Source: Seriola aureovittata (Eukaryota > Chordata > Actinopteri > Carangiformes > Carangidae). From it: a stretch of 64,000 bases of DNA. A program made the translations under genes and the position numbers. The stretch covers positions 11,277,835-11,341,834 of the forward strand of contig NC_079386.1 in NCBI RefSeq assembly GCF_021018895.1, in the 5' to 3' direction. This document shows, piece after piece, positions 13,301 through 21,638 of the stretch (position 1 is its first letter; each line of letters begins with the position of its first letter). The notes beneath the pieces were generated by a model, which made no database searches, was not told the origin of the DNA, and saw nothing but the letters and a program-made list of their open reading frames with translations.

Positions 13301-16300
13301 TTCCCCGACAGGAAAGACACGGCCATGGAGAATGTATCCTGGCAAAAACAGAAAAGGAAATACAGTAATTTAGGGAGATTTGTTTTCGACTTCTCCAACA
13401 ATCTGACAATAAGATCTTTCTTTGGACTCAGTTGGATTTAGAAGCTTGGTGGTATCCATCTCTGTTAGTGAACTGAGAGGCGTGAAGAAGGGTGTTTCTG
13501 AATGTGAGCCAAGCGAAAGTTCTCAGAGAAAATAATCTAATAATAATCTGTGTATTTCAGTGTGTTGCATGTTTGCATCACATTGCAAGGGTCCATTAGG
13601 ATCCACGTGAAGTACATTTCATAGGGTGTACACAAGGCTCTGTGTGGACATCTGCGTATTCTCAAATTTGCTGTGTTCGGCCCGCGGCCACTTCGCTACA
13701 AGACCACCAACTGCACATGTGCTCCTCCAAGCGGACTCCACAAGAAAGAAGGTTAATGGGAACAATTATGTGTCTGGTGTTCGCAGCTGTCCATGTACGC
13801 GTCCGCAAGGGAGTATAATTGAGGCCTGAGCCTGTCGTTGTGCTCTCTGCACAGTTTTTCCATCAGTTAGCTGTTAATAAAGTCCAATATTTTGAAAGAT
13901 GTACAAGGAAACAATTAGTAGCACACAGAGAAACCTTTACCTAACATTTGAGATGTCTTGGAAAGAGTGTGGGCATTACTGTAGATGAGCTTGATTTAAA
14001 TGGTTTTCATGAGAATAACTTCAATAAAAGCTCTTCCAGATTATCACAATCAGTTTTTTTGATAAATAGTTTACAGTGACATGAAGCAACAATTCATCAG
14101 GCATCCTGTGATACAAGTTTCTTATTTATCTTAGTCACATTCAAGGCCATGTGACTAAACCAATGGCTTTCCATCTAGTTCCATTTCACACCCAGGGGAA
14201 AAAAAATAGTAAATAAATAAATAAAGTCCACGGCTCACTCGGCACAGTAATAAGACACAGTAATAAGTGGAAAACTCTGAACTTTAAACTTACAGTGTTT
14301 TTGAGGGTGTACTCTGAGGTGATATTATCAAGCTCCTCAATTGTGAAGGTAGACAAGTCCAGACTGCAGCCGTGACACTCCTCCACACTCCACTGGTGGT
14401 AGTACTCTTTGTTGGCTGTAAAGGTGAAAAATCTCTGTCAGGGTGTGGATACAGGTAAAAGACAGAACTACAGACTGCAGTGCAGGAAAATAAAAACATT
14501 ACACCTTAAAACACGTTCAAGAAAAGCACAGGAGCTTAAAATCATGAGATGTCAATATCTGGGGCAGAAAAGAAGGTAGAAACAAAAACAGAACCTCACC
14601 TCGGACTTGTCTGACACATTGAAGTGCATATTTGAGTGCATTTAGGGTGCTGGAGTGGCCCTTGGACTTGCGCTCAGCTGGCAGGCGGAGCTTCAGCTCC
14701 TTGATGGCCTTCATTAGCTCTTTCTGGGTCTGGACCCTCGCTGACTGGTCACTGCTACAGCCAGAGGTGGAGGGGGGGTCATGCTCCGAGTTGGTCAACA
14801 ACAGGCTGTAGGCCAGGGAGCCGCTGGGAGGTGAGAGGCTCTGGGAGTTGGAGCTGGGAAAGGGAGGAATGAGCATTTTTACACACAGATGAGTATGTGC
14901 TGGGTATGTCTCCATTGCTGCTGTGTTGACACATGTACCGTTAGCATGTGCAAGCCTGTGTAGAACAGAAACCTAATAACATAATTGCATGTGTGACGTC
15001 ATTGTATATGTGTCTATAATTTTCTTACATCAGAGGAATTATACACATTTGAACAAAGCAGTTATGTACATTTCCTGAGCGCAAATGAAGAGTAGACAAC
15101 AGTTACAGCTAATAATGTCTGATACGCTGACAGCGTGCGTTAGCAAATGATGCGAGAAGAACCTTTTTAGTTTAAGTCGGTTTCTCTCTTTCCTTTTCTG
15201 CTCCATTTTCTAATGACGTAATAAACCTTTTTTAAACGTTTGAAATGAAAAGGCCGTGAAAAACCAATTTTCAAACCAGTTTCTTATTATGAGCGAGAGG
15301 GTCCTACATGATACACACTAATGTTCTGCCAAAGCTAGAAAACATTTTTTACATGAGAGATTTATGAAATTGTGTGTTTGTCGCACTGGTTTGAGGTGGG
15401 TGGTACTCAGTTGGGAAAAGTGATGTAATGCATCTCTGTGCACCAATCAGGATTTAGCAACATCTGATGACAGATGTGAGATTGTTTGCTCAGGCTGCCA
15501 TGCCAGTGCAAGGGTCATTTTCTTTTTTACAATTTTTTTTTCAATAAGAAGCTGATTAATCAATAATGAAAATTATCCTTAGTTGGACTTGGATTGAGAT
15601 TTGGGGCAATAAAGGTTGATCAGGACAACCCTAAAACCTAATCCTTGTTTTCTCGATTTATGAAATTTGTCCATAAACTCTGTCCCTTGTGGTCAGCAAA
15701 CACACTCTGACTGTGAAACAATGAGAGCCAGACAGCTCAGCTAGCTGTAATATTGCACATAATGAAAGTGGTGGGCTATAAAATCTGTCTTTCAGTACTC
15801 CATGGAGGGTTACGTATTGTAGCCTAGCACTGCTTGATGTGTGTCGCGCTGAAGAGAGCGTGAGGATGAAAATACAAAATGTCTCCTCCCTTCGTCTACT
15901 CCTCCTCTTACCTCTTGTTGCTCTCTGTGGTTTCCAGCATCATGCCAGAGTCCTTGCCATTCGACGAGCTGTTGGAGCTACGTATGGACTGGCGCCCACG
16001 TGACCCGTTCTCCCTCTCCATACCGCCCTCGCTTTCCCTCTCCCCGGAGTCGTTCCCACTGGAGAGGCCATCCATATCATCCGAGTTGGGACCCCTTTGG
16101 TCGCTGGACAAACCTCCTGATCCCGATCCTCCGCTGGGAGACGAGCTGGAGGAGGCTCCGCTTCCCTGGTCCTGAGACGAGACATGTGCACTGGGCTGAC
16201 CACCGCTGGTCTTCGGAGAGTTTAACCCCTCTGACTCCGCTTCCTGGTCATTGTCTTTTTCGTCGGCCCTTGCCACTCGCCCCCGAGTGCTGCTGCTGGG

Positions 16301-16327
16301 CATTGATTTAGAGTTGTCATAACTCAT
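4074..16327 (-). CDS. per1: Period circadian protein (PER1-type), 19 coding exons
   Basis: Transcriptional repressor of the circadian clock; PER proteins bind CRY and CK1 delta/epsilon and inhibit CLOCK/BMAL1 in the nucleus. Coding exons on the minus strand: 16327-15912, 14853-14600, 14415-14294, 13338-13137, 12874-12680, 11582-11504, 11062-10956, 10741-10588, 10491-10215, 9981-9873, 9510-9351, 9242-9127, 8839-8693, 6913-6545, 6385-5601, 5485-5299, 5112-4899, 4647-4497, 4379-4074. They total 4350 nt, giving 1449 residues with no internal stop and every phase matching. In order: Ser-rich acidic N-terminus, PAS-A (about 265-332), PAS-B plus PAC (about 397-510), CK1-binding segment (679-695), FASP-type serine cluster (754-766), 11-proline run, basic NLS (920-930), Ser/Gly-rich region, and C-terminal CRY-binding region with CxxC (1350-1353). 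Wording of the CK1 and C-terminal blocks fits PER1 better than PER2/3. Which teleost paralogue (per1a or per1b) is not decided. Confidence 0.96.
4497..4647 (-). CDS. per1: per1 coding exon 18 (CRY-binding helices)
   Basis: Residues 1298-1348: [51 protein letters not shown]. In mammalian PERs this segment wraps around CRY. Confidence 0.95.
4899..5112 (-). CDS. per1: per1 coding exon 17
   Basis: Residues 1227-1298: [52 protein letters not shown]. Start of the C-terminal CRY-binding part. Confidence 0.95.
5299..5485 (-). CDS. per1: per1 coding exon 16
   Basis: Residues 1165-1227: [20 protein letters not shown], then alternating Ser/Gly. Matches human [19 protein letters not shown]. Confidence 0.94.
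5486..5600 (-). other. per1: per1 intron with A-rich and TA runs
   Basis: Short intron between coding exons 15 and 16 containing a poly(A) run and (TA)n at about 5521-5550. No other signal seen. Confidence 0.7.
5601..6385 (-). CDS. per1: per1 coding exon 15 (NLS, Pro-rich region)
   Basis: Residues 903-1164, the largest exon. It contains a basic cluster [11 protein letters not shown] (920-930, likely NLS), Pro-rich stretches, the block [16 protein letters not shown] (human MVALVLPNYLFP), and [19 protein letters not shown] (human [21 protein letters not shown]). Ends SKENEN|gtaagt. Confidence 0.95.
6545..6913 (-). CDS. per1: per1 coding exon 14 (poly-Pro)
   Basis: Residues 780-903. Thr/Pro-rich start, 11 consecutive prolines (from about residue 816), a Gly run, then [20 protein letters not shown] and [13 protein letters not shown], matching human LTKAVLSLHTQKEEQAFLSR. 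The proline and glycine runs are compositionally biased and may vary between alleles. Confidence 0.93.
7332..8463. mobile_element. Non-autonomous DNA transposon with inverted ends, in per1 intron
   Basis: The 22 bases at 7332-7353 (CCAGAGGCCTGTACTACGAA plus GC) are the perfect reverse complement of 8442-8463. The 1132 bp between them carry no transposase frame. A third copy of the end (CCTGTACTACGAAGCTGGGT) lies inside at 7435-7454, and repeats of gggtaaactt at 7378-7400 can pair with a nearby GTTTACC. No clear target-site duplication is visible. It sits in the 1.78 kb intron between per1 coding exons 13 and 14. Structure fits a MITE or deleted class II element; the superfamily is not assigned. 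Confidence 0.8.
8693..8839 (-). CDS. per1: per1 coding exon 13 (FASP-type phosphoserine cluster)
   Basis: Residues 731-780: [32 protein letters not shown]. The regularly spaced serines 757, 760, 763 and 766 correspond to the CK1 priming/FASP region known from PER2, which controls PER stability. Confidence 0.95.
9127..9242 (-). CDS. per1: per1 coding exon 12
   Basis: Residues 692-731: [20 protein letters not shown] then [14 protein letters not shown], matching human YLESCNLPSTTKRKC and ASDDDRQ. Confidence 0.94.
9351..9510 (-). CDS. per1: per1 coding exon 11 (CK1-binding block)
   Basis: Residues 639-692, ending [15 protein letters not shown] (Ser680 to Arg692), which continues as YLESCN in the next exon. 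This is the conserved casein kinase 1 docking segment. The donor is AG|gtgtgtgtga. Confidence 0.94.
9873..9981 (-). CDS. per1: per1 coding exon 10
   Basis: Residues 603-639: [36 protein letters not shown]. Matches human [20 protein letters not shown]. Confidence 0.95.
10215..10491 (-). CDS. per1: per1 coding exon 9
   Basis: Residues 510-602. Begins [15 protein letters not shown], then [20 protein letters not shown], then a Ser/Gly/His-rich stretch ending [20 protein letters not shown]. Same block order as human PER1 after PAS-B. Confidence 0.93.
10588..10741 (-). CDS. per1: per1 coding exon 8 (PAS-B end and PAC)
   Basis: Residues 459-510: [51 protein letters not shown]. The PAC-like part is highly conserved. 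Confidence 0.95.
10956..11062 (-). CDS. per1: per1 coding exon 7 (PAS-B)
   Basis: Residues 423-459: [39 protein letters not shown] core. Confidence 0.95.
11504..11582 (-). CDS. per1: per1 coding exon 6 (PAS-B start)
   Basis: Residues 397-423: [20 protein letters not shown] then FQEVDER, almost identical to human PER1. A short (CA)n lies immediately upstream of the acceptor. Confidence 0.95.
11583..12679 (-). other. per1: per1 intron between coding exons 5 and 6
   Basis: About 1.1 kb, AT-rich. It holds a CACGTG at about 12242-12247 but I see no other recognisable feature. Confidence 0.6.
11585..11612. repeat. (CA)n microsatellite
   Basis: About 12 CA units immediately intronic of per1 coding exon 6, on the acceptor side. 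Confidence 0.9.
12680..12874 (-). CDS. per1: per1 coding exon 5 (PAS-A end and linker)
   Basis: Residues 332-397: [51 protein letters not shown]. Acceptor tcctctcag, donor GAAG|gtaaat. Confidence 0.95.
13137..13338 (-). CDS. per1: per1 coding exon 4 (PAS-A)
   Basis: Residues 265-332: [45 protein letters not shown]. This is the PAS-A core used in PER dimerisation. Confidence 0.95.
13339..14293 (-). other. per1: per1 intron between coding exons 3 and 4
   Basis: Contains an E-box CACGTG at 13604-13609 and a locally GC-richer patch at about 13670-13830 unlike the surrounding AT-rich intron. No splice-bounded exon or known repeat recognised. Confidence 0.5.
14294..14415 (-). CDS. per1: per1 coding exon 3
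   Basis: Residues 224-264: [17 protein letters not shown] then [20 protein letters not shown], equivalent to the human PER1 segment just before PAS-A. Donor AACACT|gtaagt, phase 0. Confidence 0.95.
14600..14853 (-). CDS. per1: per1 coding exon 2
   Basis: Residues 139-224. Reads [14 protein letters not shown], then [20 protein letters not shown], then a helical segment [15 protein letters not shown], the conserved pre-PAS block of vertebrate PERs. Phase 2 in, phase 1 out. Confidence 0.95.
14854..15911 (-). other. per1: per1 intron between coding exons 1 and 2
   Basis: About 1.06 kb. The only notable site is a full palindromic CRE, TGACGTCA, at 14994-15001, whose function is unknown. Confidence 0.55.
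14994..15001. promoter_or_regulatory. CRE palindrome TGACGTCA
   Basis: Exact consensus CREB/ATF site, intronic in per1. One such 8-mer is not rare by chance, so its function is a guess. Confidence 0.35.
15912..16327 (-). CDS. per1: per1 coding exon 1 (N-terminus)
   Basis: Residues 1-139. The exon itself begins at 16344 after the acceptor ctgtcccag; the first ATG in it is at 16327-16325 ([10 protein letters not shown]). The exon is Ser/Gly/Asp-rich and ends in [12 protein letters not shown], matching the PER1 block LLETTESSK. Donor AAGAG|gtaaga. An in-frame Met nine codons on is an alternative start. Confidence 0.9.
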
Positions 16328-18304
16328 ACTAGAGTAGGATGAGGCTGGGACAGCTTGATAAGGTGTCAGCCGAGGAGAAAACAGGAACAACTTCAATTTA
16401 AGTGGGACTACTATGATTCCACAGGTGAATCATATTTGCTGGTTTCTGGTTAAAAGAACTAAGGTGAGAAATTCATAGTATCTCCTGCCAAAAACTGGTG
16501 AAATTAGAGTTTGGGGCTGTGAGCCCTTCTTTGAGGGTTTCAAAAAAGTCAAAATGGCAGCAAAATCTTCCAACAAAGGCTGCTCTTCCAAAGGACAAAT
16601 TATCTCTTAACTATCTTGCGAAAAAGTGTCACTCAAAGTGGTGCAGACAAGAGATGAATTTCTGGTTATGAAACAGCCTTGGCGTAAGTGCTCCAACAGA
16701 TGGAACGAGAGATTGTGAGGGAGAGTGAGAAAAACAGCTCTTGGTGAGAGCAAAAAACATTAGCTTCACTCTGTATCTGTATCGTCTTCTTCAGAGATGT
16801 GTTGCTCTAGGTGCTGAAGGCCACCTGAGATGACAGAAAAATAGAGAGACAGACAGAGAAAGAGAATGAATTACATGAGCTGCAGGATTACAAAATGCTA
16901 GTCAAAGTCTTATCAGTATCTCCCAAGGACTGCAGCTATGAAAAGACAAAAAAAGAAAAATAGAATGCTTATCATCAGTTTATCGTGTTGGCCTTCAAAG
17001 AAGATTCAAATATGGCCATGAGATGTTTTCTCTGCCTTGTGGTGCAGACTGTCTGTTTGTCAGAATGTAAGAGTATGCCGTTGTTGGGCGCCCATCTGTT
17101 AGCCCTTTACCCAGATTATCAAGAAAAAACAATCACCTCATCTTGAGCACCCAATGGCAATAATCTCCTGCTCCTATTTTCATGCAAGTGCGTATGTATG
17201 CATCTGAATATAGAACCGGTGAACATGTGCTAATACCTAAAGTACAGGGGACATTTGTCAGTCGTCATAGCTTAGTCCCATTTTACCCAGAGGACATTCA
17301 AAACAAACACCAGGAGGAGGTAACAAAGCTTAACATCAGAGGGCTGCTATAAAATAGGGTTTACTTCTCAATAGTATCTCAAAGTGTATATATATGGCCA
17401 CCACCTACGCAAGTAAAAGTCTAGTGCTATTTATTCCTTGGGTAAGGGAGACACCCAGTAATCCTTTAAGCCCTGCAGACGCAACCAGAAGACGACACAG
17501 TCGTCAGGCCAGTCCTCAGTTGTCAATCCGTTCAATTTTATACACCTGGCTGTCCCACAACCCCCTTTACCTTTCTCCCGCAGGTATGCACTGATGCTTT
17601 GATGCAGATTTTGATCAGGACAGGTTTAAGTATGTTCCTGCACTGGCAGCTCAGATGTACCTCAACGTCTTGTACTGACGCAAGAACCCAAAATGGCTGA
17701 GTGGACAGGTTCAGAGCAGCCACCACCAGCTGGAGATTGCTTATTAGTCCTGACAAGAGGATAACAGGTGTGGACAGCTAATGACAGATGTAGCTCATTA
17801 CACAGAAATGACTAAAACAAACTTGGAATCAGAGCGGTGATCAGCTGCAGGTTGGGTTGAATTCAACGAATTCATGTGATGCTACAATGATGTAACTAAG
17901 CTGCTTCCTTCCAAACCATGAAATGCTAATCAGCATTATGTTTAGTCAGATGGATGATGCACACTTGCACATGACAAACTGTGTGCGCGCTACGGCTGAA
18001 CTGGGAGAGGGATGGAGCAATTATGATCTGGATATGTGCAAGCAGGGCGTGAGTGGGCGTCAAGGCAGGCTGGCATCCATACATACTTCCACGGGTGATG
18101 GCAAAGACACAAGGCAGAGGTGTTGGTGGTGAACTGTGCTAAGGCTACTAGAATACCTAGATGTGCCATCTTGGCCCACCCACTTGCTAAGCCAACTGTA
18201 GTAAGGCCATTTGCTTAAAGGGTGCATCCCCAAACTAACTCTAAAACTAAAAAAGCCAATCACAATGTGCAAACACAACAGTCCCACCTACAGATTTCCA
18301 GTTT

Positions 18305-18440
18305 CCAGTTCACCTAATCTGCATGTCCTTGGACTGTGGGTGGAAACTGGAGCAGTAGGCAGAAACCCACACACACATGGAGTGAACATGTGAACTCCAC
18401 ACAACAAGGCTCGAACTGGCCAGGGCAGCTTTGAACCAAT
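18305..18440 (+). repeat. Dispersed repeat fragment, LINE/SINE-tail type
   Basis: Contains GCATGTCCTTGGACTGTGGG, TGGAAAC, AACATGTGAACTCCACACAA and a degraded CTCGAAC motif in the order seen in a very common fish repeat (consensus recalled as ...TTTGGACTGTGGGAGGAAAC...AACATGCAAACTCCACACAG...). Recognised from memory; class uncertain. Confidence 0.55.
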
Positions 18441-18794
18441 GACTGTGAGCCCACCAGCTTAAAGTATTTACAGGAAATGCACTCAGTAAGACCAATCTCT
18501 GATTATACAAAGCAGTGTCTATCTTAATGTGGGAAAGGAATATCTAACATGACTTGCTGGATATAAGATGGTGGATGCTTGAGTGCCTTGGTTGCCAAAT
18601 GGTTAAAAAGGCATGACACAAAACCACCGTGTCCATCTTGGGACGCTCCTTTGTTTTCTGTGCGCCTCATCTCTGTCAAAGCTATCTGATAAACTGCAAA
18701 CAGGGCTAAAGAATCATCTATTAAGAAAATACTGTGCATGCTGCTTTTTGAATGTGTTTTTAATACATTCATCAATAATATATGAGTAATCAGG

Positions 18795-19530
18795 GGAGGA
18801 AGGGCCTTGGTAAGAGAGGTGACCAAGAACCTGATGGTCAATCTGGCTGAACTCCAGAGATCCTGTGTTGAGATCAGAGGACCTTCCAGAAGGATGACCA
18901 TCAATGCAGCACTCCACTGATCTGGGCTTTGGCAGAGGGGCCAGGCGAAAGTTTCTCCTCAGTTAAAAGACATAATAGGCGGATTGGAGTCTGTGAGAAA
19001 CAAGATTCTTTGGTCCGATGAAACCAGGATTTAACTGTTTGGTCTCAATTCTATGTGTCATTTCTTGAGGAGGTGGCGGCATCATGCTTTGGGTGTGACA
19101 GGTCAGGTTTGAGGAAAAGCTGATCAGAGAAAAGTATAGAAAAATCCATCAGGAAAACCTGGTCCAGAGCGCTCAGGACTGGGCCAAAGGTTTACCTTCC
19201 AACATAAGAATGACCTAGACACACTGCCAAGACAACGCAGGAGTGGCTTAGGGAAAACTCTGTGAATGTCCTTAAGTGGCTCAGCCAGAGCCCTTACTTG
19301 AATGCAATCGATCATCTCTGGAGAAACCTGAAAATGGCTGTCCACCGACAACCCCCATCCAACCTGACAGAGCTTGAGAAGATCTGCAGAGAAGAATGGC
19401 AGAAACTACCCAGATCCAGGTGTGCAAAGCTTGTCACATCATTCCCAAGAAGACTGGAGGATGTAATCACTGCAAAAGGTGCTTCAACTGATTTTGCTTT
19501 CTCATCATGGAGTATTGAGTGCAGATTGAT
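18795..19530 (+). mobile_element. Tc1/mariner-like transposase remnant
   Basis: Plus-strand DNA follows the fish Tc1 transposase gene: GAAGGGCCTTGGTAAGAGAG, GTGACCAAGAACCTGATGGT, GAAACAAGATTCTTTGGTCC, GCCAAGACAACGCAGGAGTG, and a final piece (19262-19400) reading NVLKWLSQSPYLNAIDHLW RNLK, equivalent to the WPxQSPDLNPIEHLW catalytic block. The reading frame is broken by deletions and stops and the terminal inverted repeats are not recognisable, so it is an inactive fossil. It lies in the per1 5' intron in the opposite orientation to the gene. Confidence 0.9.
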
Positions 19531-20750
19531 GGGGAAAAAATGAATGTAAACATTTTTTTTTTTTTTAGCAAACAGCTGCAACAAAACAAAATCTTAAGTG
19601 GTGTTGCATGTTGGGAGAATCAGGGTCACACAGAGGCAAAACGGGTCTACTTGGTCACTTAAGTCAGGGTGAACTACATTTAAATACATAAATATCCCAC
19701 GTCTCCCATTTAATTCAATTGGTGCCTATAAAACAGTTCAATTCTAGGTTGCACTTCCTGTTATGGTGTGATCTCCTGGTGAGCTCTGCCGGACTTGCAG
19801 GACAGAGTTCAGTTTAATTCAACTTTGCCCAGCCAATTGGCATGACTGGTCAATAGATACACAGATCTGCTGAATCTGGAAATGCAGCAATCATTATTCT
19901 ACTTGTGTGCCATCACTTTATTTTGCAAAGTATTACACTTCCAGACCTTAAACAGCAGCATCACTCTTATATGCTGTTGCTCAAAATATTATAAACTGAA
20001 ACTTTGGATTTTGAACCATCAGTCAGACAAAAAAGACATCCGAAGACATGAACCTTGGACTTCTGGTGGGTACTTTTCACAAATTTTCAGACATGATTAT
20101 GCAATTGACATAGAAAATAACTGCTATATTAATCAATAATGCAAATAATCATGAGTTGCAACACTACTGTCCTCAATATTTATTGATTGCCACATCAGGA
20201 AAGTGACATAATACTTTTCCTGGGCTGAATGCAGGACAGTTTCGCTGAACAGTAAGCTATTGTATCTTTAGTGTAAACTTTATTGCATATTTCAAACTCC
20301 AGGTAAAACACTTGGTGGTCTACGCACCATCTCCATAGATGATGGTAGGAACAAGCACCACAGTATACACTAAGAATTTAAGAACTGTCTTCTGCCAACA
20401 TCACATTGCCTTTTAAAGTGATAAGCTTATGTACTGGGGCTAATTAAATCTTTGTTTTTACCTAAGCAACGCATTTAAATAAACAAACGCATCAGTGTAG
20501 TTGTAAACAAGATGTGGGACACACCAGTGGATTAAGCAAAGTCATACTGCCTGTTATTGCCAGTGAAACAGCACTTCACTTGATTTTGGCTGGGCTCTGC
20601 TCCAACAGTTGGCCACAAATCTGCTCACTATGATGGCAATGAGAAACAAGTGTCCATCTGATACAAATATTGTACACAGAGAAGGAAGTGACTATCACTG
20701 ACTGTAATTACAGTGTACTTAATCAATGTGAATTCAACTGATCAACCTTT

Positions 20751-20767
20751 AAAAAAAAAAAAAAAAA
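20751..20767. repeat. Poly(A) run
   Basis: A homopolymer of about 17 A in the per1 5' intron. Confidence 0.8.
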
Positions 20768-20865
20768 TTAGAATGTTAGAATAAACAAACCTCCTCTACT
20801 GACCAAAGAAAAGCAGCTACTTCTCATTAATGTCATGCACAGATTGAGCCTGGAGGTTGCAGTTA

Positions 20866-21107
20866 CACCTGCAGCTATTAGTCAGTTGACTGACTGATTG
20901 ATAAATAAATAAAATAAAGGAAAAAATGCCCACAATTCACTGGTTACACCTCCTCCCCCTGTGATTAGACATATTAAGCAATTTGAATACCTCACTTTGG
21001 ACTCTGGACTGTTGTGACAGTCATTTCTAACATTCATTTTGTCAACTAACGGATTAACCAGGAAATAGTTTAATCAAAAATAGAAATAATCATTATGGCA
21101 GCCCCTA
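20866..21107. repeat. Remnant of a dispersed GATTAATC-type MITE
   Basis: Contains AAAAATGCCCACAATTCAC, TTTGGACTCTGG and the tail aaaaatagaaataatcattatggcagccccta, the word order of a common fish repeat whose ends read GATTAATCGATTA and GTTGCAGCCCTA. Related remnants occur near 38.1, 46.7 and 49.0 kb. Confidence 0.5.
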
Positions 21108-21463
21108 CTTTCAACCAGTGTAACTGAATGTGACAGCCTTTGTATCTGTTGTATTGTAAAACAGCATACACAAACATTTACTTTGTGTATATAAAAGTTC
21201 TAACTGATGCAGTATGAACACATTATCACAACACGGACGAAACAATAGTCACCTCAAGCAAACTCAAGGTAACATGAGACACTTCCCTGCTGCAATGTGC
21301 TGATGGAGACTGCAGGAAGGTGTGGCGGGGCTCCGTGCATAAACATGTGTGTACTTCTCCGCTTGTCTGAGAGAAACGGCTCCGTACCGCTCCATCACAA
21401 CTCCGACATGTCCGTGTATTATCCAACCACAATAAAAAAGCAGCGCTGTTTCGTTTCCCTCAC

Positions 21464-21560
21464 CGGCCGGAGCTTCCGCAGTATGAAAGCACACTGATAC
21501 ACATGTCATTGTCCGGTGTGCACAGTGCTCACAGCAGCCCTACCCCGCTTTGCTTTCCTG
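21464..21560 (-). promoter_or_regulatory. per1: Candidate proximal non-coding first exon of per1
   Basis: On the minus strand, GC-rich sequence ends at a strong donor CCGGCCG|gtgaggg (exon end 21464). An E-box and two CCAAT boxes lie upstream (21572-21638). The 5' end is not determined. It could splice to the acceptor at 16345. Mammalian PER1 also has two alternative first exons, which makes the arrangement plausible, but this is inference. Confidence 0.45.
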
Positions 21561-21571
21561 TGTACATACGG

Positions 21572-21577
21572 CACGTG
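21572..21577. promoter_or_regulatory. per1: E-box CACGTG, proximal per1 promoter
   Basis: Perfect E-box in a CpG-rich block about 110 bp upstream (minus strand) of the candidate donor at 21464. CLOCK/BMAL1 acts on such E-boxes in vertebrate per1. Confidence 0.5.
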
Positions 21578-21615
21578 TACGCGGCGGTGCTTTCCGCAAG
21601 CCTCTCCGGCTGCTG

Positions 21616-21638
21616 ATTGGTCGGCTCGCTGGACCAAT
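21616..21638 (-). promoter_or_regulatory. per1: Pair of opposed CCAAT boxes
   Basis: ATTGG at 21616-21620 and CCAAT at 21634-21638 flank a GC-rich stretch next to GGCGGCGCGCC. Typical of an NF-Y-bound housekeeping-type promoter. Confidence 0.5.

Larger units (their letters stand above)
16345..21463 (-). other. per1: Large 5' intron of per1 (proximal part)
   Basis: Runs from the acceptor before the ATG exon to the proximal candidate first exon. It holds a dispersed-repeat fragment (18305-18440), a Tc1-like remnant (18795-19530), a poly(A) run (20751-20767) and another repeat remnant (20866-21107). No coding exon supported. Confidence 0.6.

Noticed and set aside
19262..19543. 93-codon transposase-like frame as an active gene
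   Set aside because: It contains only the C-terminal part of a Tc1 transposase; upstream sequence is frame-broken and the inverted ends are missing.
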